A stretch of DNA of 10,258 nt from Anaerolineales bacterium UBA2232 (GTDB taxonomy: Bacteria; Chloroflexota; Anaerolineae; UBA2200): the NCBI GenBank assembly GCA_002348045.1, contig DDYO01000308.1, positions 1-10,258 on the forward strand, in the 5' to 3' direction. The translations under genes were made by a program, and so were the position numbers. The notes beneath the pieces were generated by a model. The model was given only the letters and a program-made list of their open reading frames with translations. It did no database searches and was not told the origin of the DNA. Of this stretch, positions 7,212-10,258 are shown one piece after another (within the stretch, counting starts at the first letter, position 1; every line of letters begins with the position of its first letter).

Positions 7212-8041
7212 CAGGCACGCCGGGCATGCGCCACAACGGCTCCGCCCAGGCCCTCCACAGCAAGGATGCTCCACGTCTGTCCACTCAGGGTCAGCGTGTC
7301 TTTGGTCGCCAGCACGGTGCCGGCTGGCAACACCAGTGAGCAGTCGCCCTCCTGGTACTTGGCGTCGCCTTGCGACCCGTAGAGGAACAGGGTCTGCCAG
7401 CGCACGCGCAGGCACTTCACGGTGGTGTTGACAGTCGCTGTGTACTTGCCCTGCACGGGGTCGTAGGTGCGCGTCGACAGGGTGGCATCCACCGGGGCGT
7501 ATTCGAGTCGTGAGCAGGTTGCCGAGAGCACGCCGGAGGCCTGCAGGTGCGGCGGCATCGCAAGGTAACCTTGGCTGCCCACCTTGACCACGTCGTACTC
7601 CGCCAGCGCTGCCGTGGACGAGAGGTAGGCGGTGAGCATCGGGACCGCGCGAGAGGACGAGGCGTCCTCCTTGCCGTCTTTCAGCCAGATCATGTCGCCA
7701 AAATTGTTCACAGGCGCTGCGCCTGAGACATAGCCCGACAGGCTGGTCACGGCAAGGGTTGAGGGCGCCGGGTGCAGCACATACTTCTCCCGGTGCGCCG
7801 AGGCGTGGCCGTCAAGTTCCGATACGCCCACCAGCCAGGTGCTGCCGAAAATTCTGACCGCGCGCTTGGTGGGGATCGCCGTGCCGGGCTTGACCGACAG
7901 GATGCGCCGGTAAGCCGTGGCGCTGTCGCGGATTGCATCCTGATAGGGGTCGACCTGACCGTAAAACAGGGTGGCGCCGGTGTCGGCGTCTAGGATGGGT
8001 GTACGGTCAAAGTAACTTGACGCGTCAGCAAGGGTGAGCAT
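7211..8041 (-). CDS. Putative head-closure (stopper) protein with two similar halves
   Basis: 276 residues. By position, between adaptor and gp10-like genes, it should be the stopper that closes the portal channel and contacts the tail; sequence recognition alone is weak. The N-terminal part (about 49-78, KPGTAIPTKRAVRIFGSTWLVG) resembles the C-terminal part (about 238-266, LPAGTVLATKDTLTLSGQTW). Both read Pro-Gly-Thr, then Thr-Lys, a beta strand, Gly-x-Thr-Trp and a hydrophobic strand. This 'rule the bound, then G-x-x-W' pattern is common in small beta-barrel stopper proteins, which are usually only 90-130 residues long, so this may be a two-domain form. A separate segment (about 95-180) joins the halves. 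The ATG overlaps the previous gene's TAA as TAATG. A different neck or minor structural protein remains possible. Confidence 0.6.
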   Translation of the reverse strand: MLTLADASSYFDRTPILDADTGATLFYGQVDPYQDAIRDSATAYRRILSVKPGTAIPTKRAVRIFGSTWLVGVSELDGHASAHREKYVLHPAPSTLAVTSLSGYVSGAAPVNNFGDMIWLKDGKEDASSSRAVPMLTAYLSSTAALAEYDVVKVGSQGYLAMPPHLQASGVLSATCSRLEYAPVDATLSTRTYDPVQGKYTATVNTTVKCLRVRWQTLFLYGSQGDAKYQEGDCSLVLPAGTVLATKDTLTLSGQTWSILAVEGLGGAVVAHARRA

Positions 8042-8547
8042 TAAGCCCCCGTCACTGGGTCGTAGCCCCGCTTGGCGGCCACAAAGAATTTACTCGGCTT
8101 GGTCGACGCCACGGCGATCGATGAGGAGCTCGAGAAGGTCTCGTAAAGCGAGCGCAGCTCACCGCGCAGCGCGCTGTAGTAATCTTCAATCCCCGAGAGC
8201 ACCTTCTCGAAGGGCTCGCCGGCGTATCTGGAGATGGTTGCTTTGCCGTCCCCGACGTCCTTCGGGGCGAAGTTTGCCAGTGACACACCCACCTGCTTGG
8301 CCGCGGCATAGACACTGAAGAGGCGTACCGCGTCGTGTAGCTCTGCCTCTGTGGAGGTTCTTGCGGAAGGTGTCAGGAGGTGGATGGCCAAAAAAGCCGC
8401 ATTCAAAGACGTCGAGAGCCGATTCAGCTCCCGGATCAGGCCCATCTCGTAAACGGGAAGGCCAAGCACGCCGTCAGACAGCTCGATCTCATTCACCCCG
8501 AGGGCTGAGCGGACTTCACTGAAATCACAGTAGGTGGTCAATGACAT
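8041..8547 (-). CDS. Putative head-tail adaptor (connector) protein
   Basis: 168 residues starting MSLTTYCDFSEVRSALGVNE. The protein looks largely helical: a short N-terminal helix with a SEVRSALGV motif, a long helix around residues 35-60, a further one around 66-95 and another in the GEPFEKVLSGIEDYYSALRG region (about 109-128), then a Ser-rich linker and a C-terminal tail. Adaptor proteins of the HK97 gp6/SPP1 gp15 type bind beneath the portal and have this kind of helical fold and N-terminal 'ev+..lg' opening. It follows the small gene after an 18-base gap and leads the chain of overlapping neck genes. Only a weak GGGG-like Shine-Dalgarno sequence is visible. The function is inferred mainly from gene order. 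Confidence 0.6.
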   Translation of the reverse strand: MSLTTYCDFSEVRSALGVNEIELSDGVLGLPVYEMGLIRELNRLSTSLNAAFLAIHLLTPSARTSTEAELHDAVRLFSVYAAAKQVGVSLANFAPKDVGDGKATISRYAGEPFEKVLSGIEDYYSALRGELRSLYETFSSSSSIAVASTKPSKFFVAAKRGYDPVTGA

Positions 8548-8565
8548 GCGGTAAACCCCGAAACA

Positions 8566-8745
8566 TTAGGGCTGGACAACTTCGAGCTTGCCGGCGTCAA
8601 TTTGAGCCTGCAGGAACCCGTCAATCTCGACCTTTTTGGGGTCGGTAGTGAACACGACGTTGGTGAACAGGTGCCGCATCTCGCCCTGCACCGCACGCAC
8701 GAACACAGCCTTTGGCTGCGCAACTTTGGTATCTTCTTTTGCCAT
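8566..8745 (-). CDS. Small 59-residue protein of unknown function
   Basis: A short gene starting MAKEDTKVAQPKAVFVRAVQ and ending GKLEVVQP before TAA. GGAGAA lies five bases before the ATG, a good Shine-Dalgarno sequence, and the gene fills the space between the capsid and adaptor genes with the same orientation. The N-terminal dozen residues are charged and probably flexible. Then come a beta-type stretch (FVRAVQGEMRHLFTNVVFTT) and a helix ending in a Gln-Ile-Asp-Ala-Gly-Lys turn. No signal peptide, membrane segment or cysteine is present. I do not recognise the family. Location suggests a minor head or head-completion protein, but this is inference only. Another frame over the same stretch is a shadow without a ribosome binding site. 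Confidence 0.75.
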   Translation of the reverse strand: MAKEDTKVAQPKAVFVRAVQGEMRHLFTNVVFTTDPKKVEIDGFLQAQIDAGKLEVVQP

Positions 8746-8773
8746 GAGGCTTCTCCGATTATTGTGACAAAGA

Positions 8774-8794
8774 GGCGAATCTTTTGGACTCGCC
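8774..8794 (-). terminator. Hairpin after the major capsid gene
   Basis: About 20 bases after the capsid gene stop, GGCGAGTC and GATTCGCC form an 8-bp stem (one G-T wobble) around a CAAAA loop, followed by TCTTTGTC. The tail is T-rich but not a pure T-run, so it is best read as a leaky terminator or a 3'-end stabiliser of the capsid transcript that allows read-through into the neck genes. Confidence 0.5.
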
Positions 8795-8814
8795 CCCTGC
8801 TACCCGACCACCGT

Positions 8815-9996
8815 TTAGACGGTCAGCGTGAGGACCTCGAAGGCCTCGTCAAACAAGCGGTAAACCATGTCGCCCTTGTCAAAGCGCATCATGCTTGAGC
8901 GCTTCATGGCGAACTGCTCGATGGCGCTGTACTGAGCGGTCAGGCTGGAGATGCGGTGCACGCCAGCAGACTTGTCCAGGCCCATGATCGTGTTGGCCGG
9001 CCAGCTGGGGTCGTTCGTCACGAAGATTTGGACGTTGGACGGCCAGTTGGTGTTCATCACCGACACTTTGCTGGTGATGGTGGCCATCGGGCCCGTGGTG
9101 GACGTGTTGGTACCGTTCAGCAGCTGGTCAAGCACCATCGCCGTGTCGAAGTCCGTCACCACATGGGTGATGGTCCGGTAGTTGGCGTTCTTGGTCAGCC
9201 ACTTCATCCAGGCCTTCTTGGTCAGCACACCACCTGCGATGATGGTGTTGTCGAAGCTGGCGGCCGTTACCACCTTGCCGCTGATGGTGCTCAGTGCCAC
9301 CATACCGTGGTCGATGTCCCCCTGCAGCAAGCTGAGGATGTAACCATTGGCGCGCTCATTGGTCTCCACCATCGCCTGACGGGCCACAGCCAAACCAACC
9401 AAGTCCAGTGTGGTGGACTTCTGAGCTTGCTCAGAAATCTCCAGGCCGATACCCCAGGTCGGGATACGCATGGACTTGTCGCTGGCGGTGATCGACAGCA
9501 TCGAGTTGGGCAGTGCCAACTGAGCGACGGTCGCGCTGCGAGCAGCTTCCGGACGGCTGAAGTTCAGCACCGGGCGCTCAAAACGCTCACCCTGAATGCC
9601 ATCGTCCAAAGCCAGCAAGGAGGTCAGGCCCGCCGGGTTGGTGGCGTAGTCACGGGTCATCTTGTCCTCGATCACGTCAAGCATGATGGCGGGGAACAGG
9701 AGACGAGACGCAGGGATACCTTCACGCGTGATGGTGGCGGCGTTCTTGGGCGCCAACACTTCACCGACCGTAGAAGCGCGGATGCCGAACTCCTTGTTGC
9801 CGCGGACATAAATGCCCGCTTGGTCCAGCACCTGCTCGTAGGCAGAGCCGTGCTTCTCGGCGTTGGTTGGGTACTTCACGGCCATGAATTGCTTCAGGGA
9901 CATGTTCTTTTCGGCTGCCTCGGCGTACATGCCAACCGAAAGGTCGATGGCCTGTTTGTCGCCCTTGGCGTCGATGTAGATGGCTTGTTCAGACAT
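8815..9996 (-). CDS. Major capsid protein, HK97-fold type
   Basis: 393 residues; it should assemble the icosahedral shell. The layout fits the HK97 fold. There is a charged N-terminal region of about 75 residues and an N-terminal arm with a VGEVLAPKNAATITREGIPASRLLFP segment. An extended E-loop-like hairpin (about 137-175) is followed by a WGIGLEISEQ strand leading into the long spine helix (about 194-225, ending LSLLQGD). The A-domain region (about 255-350) contains THVVTDFDTAMVL and FVTNDPSWPANTIMGLD, and a C-terminal strand ends in YRLFDEAFEVLTLTV. No protease gene or obvious cleavage site lies in the window; the N-terminal stretch may be a delta-domain-like scaffold (inference). A strong Shine-Dalgarno AAGGAG lies eight bases before the ATG, in keeping with high expression. 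It follows the partial small gene by 35 bases. Confidence 0.88.
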   Translation of the reverse strand: MSEQAIYIDAKGDKQAIDLSVGMYAEAAEKNMSLKQFMAVKYPTNAEKHGSAYEQVLDQAGIYVRGNKEFGIRASTVGEVLAPKNAATITREGIPASRLLFPAIMLDVIEDKMTRDYATNPAGLTSLLALDDGIQGERFERPVLNFSRPEAARSATVAQLALPNSMLSITASDKSMRIPTWGIGLEISEQAQKSTTLDLVGLAVARQAMVETNERANGYILSLLQGDIDHGMVALSTISGKVVTAASFDNTIIAGGVLTKKAWMKWLTKNANYRTITHVVTDFDTAMVLDQLLNGTNTSTTGPMATITSKVSVMNTNWPSNVQIFVTNDPSWPANTIMGLDKSAGVHRISSLTAQYSAIEQFAMKRSSMMRFDKGDMVYRLFDEAFEVLTLTV

Positions 9997-10003
9997 GGGA
10001 TTT

Positions 10004-10009
10004 ACTCCT
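10004..10009 (-). promoter_or_regulatory. Ribosome binding site of the capsid gene
   Basis: Minus-strand AAGGAG with an eight-base A/T-rich spacer before the ATG at 9996. It is the closest match to the anti-Shine-Dalgarno sequence in the window and fixes the start of the capsid gene. Confidence 0.8.
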
Positions 10010-10031
10010 TCTTATTCTGTGTTGGGTGGGA

Positions 10032-10258
10032 TTAGCCGACGAACTCGATGAGGCCAGTCTGGCCAACAGCAGTGGTGCCATCCAGAGAGACGACGCGCCA
10101 TTTGTGGATCAACGCACCGCCGGCGGCAGTGGCCTTGCAGACCTTGGGTTTCGCGCCGCCCAGTGCCGTGTTGCGAGCAACAGGGGTACCGGCAACCACG
10201 TAGTCGCCCACAGCGATCACGCCGGTGCCCGGCGTGGCTTGCAGACCGTCCAGAGTGA
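10032..10258 (-). CDS. Small putative capsid decoration-type protein, 5' end beyond the window
   Basis: The last 74 residues of a gene whose start lies to the right of the window. The frame is open to the edge (beginning TLDGLQATPGTGVIAVGDYV), so an internal GTG at 10220 is not the real start. The sequence is rich in Gly, Ala, Val and Thr with alternating hydrophobic residues and no helical signature, suggesting a compact beta barrel. The segments VGDYVVAGTPVA and GLIEFVG resemble small head decoration or DUF2190-like proteins, which are often encoded directly upstream of the capsid gene. It ends in TAA 35 bases before the capsid ATG. The assignment rests on composition and location; it could be another small head protein. 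Confidence 0.55.
   Translation of the reverse strand, partial: TLDGLQATPGTGVIAVGDYVVAGTPVARNTALGGAKPKVCKATAAGGALIHKWRVVSLDGTTAVGQTGLIEFVG

Noticed and set aside
7212..7415. N-terminal extension of the gp10-like gene
   Set aside because: The extra residues are translated out of frame from the stopper gene. The ATG at 7211, overlapping the stopper stop, gives the family start.
8956..10035. 359-codon plus-strand open frame opposite the capsid gene
   Set aside because: It is an antisense shadow rich in His, Arg and Gly, produced by the GC-biased third positions of the capsid gene. It has no recognisable domain and spans two minus-strand genes.

Overview
The window is a contiguous piece of a tailed-bacteriophage (or prophage) structural module. 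Every gene I can support lies on the minus strand and is transcribed from right to left. The base composition is GC-rich with a strong third-position GC bias. That fits a phage of a GC-rich proteobacterium, but nothing here fixes the host, and no integrase, repressor, att site, tRNA or bacterial gene is visible. Whether it is a free phage or a prophage cannot be decided.

Read in the direction of transcription, the head part comes first. It holds the 3' end of a small putative decoration-type protein (right edge), an HK97-fold-like major capsid protein, and a 59-residue small protein. The neck follows: a helical putative head-tail adaptor, a 276-residue putative head-closure (stopper) protein with two similar halves, an HK97 gp10-like neck/tail-completion protein and a tail terminator. 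The last three neck genes each start inside the stop codon of the gene before (TAATG or TGATG), so they look translationally coupled. The tail part follows: a 408-residue tail tube protein, two tail assembly chaperone frames, and a tape measure gene of at least 1368 codons that runs off the left edge. No sheath gene lies between terminator and tube, so a siphovirus-type non-contractile tail is the best reading.

The best regulatory signal is a canonical -1 slippery heptamer, GGGAAAC, three codons from the end of the first chaperone frame. It joins that frame to the second one to make a 244-residue G/GT-type fusion. The second frame stays open back to the heptamer, and its first in-frame ATG has no ribosome binding site. 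The fusion's stop overlaps the tape measure start as ATGA. Hairpins sit just after the capsid gene and just after the tail tube gene, the two genes that need the highest expression.

I found no defence system, CRISPR, mobile element or evidently new pathway. The region is a well-ordered, conventional morphogenesis module. The points worth a second look are the frameshift signal, the hairpins, the two-domain stopper, the small gene after the capsid gene and the hybrid architecture of the tape measure protein.
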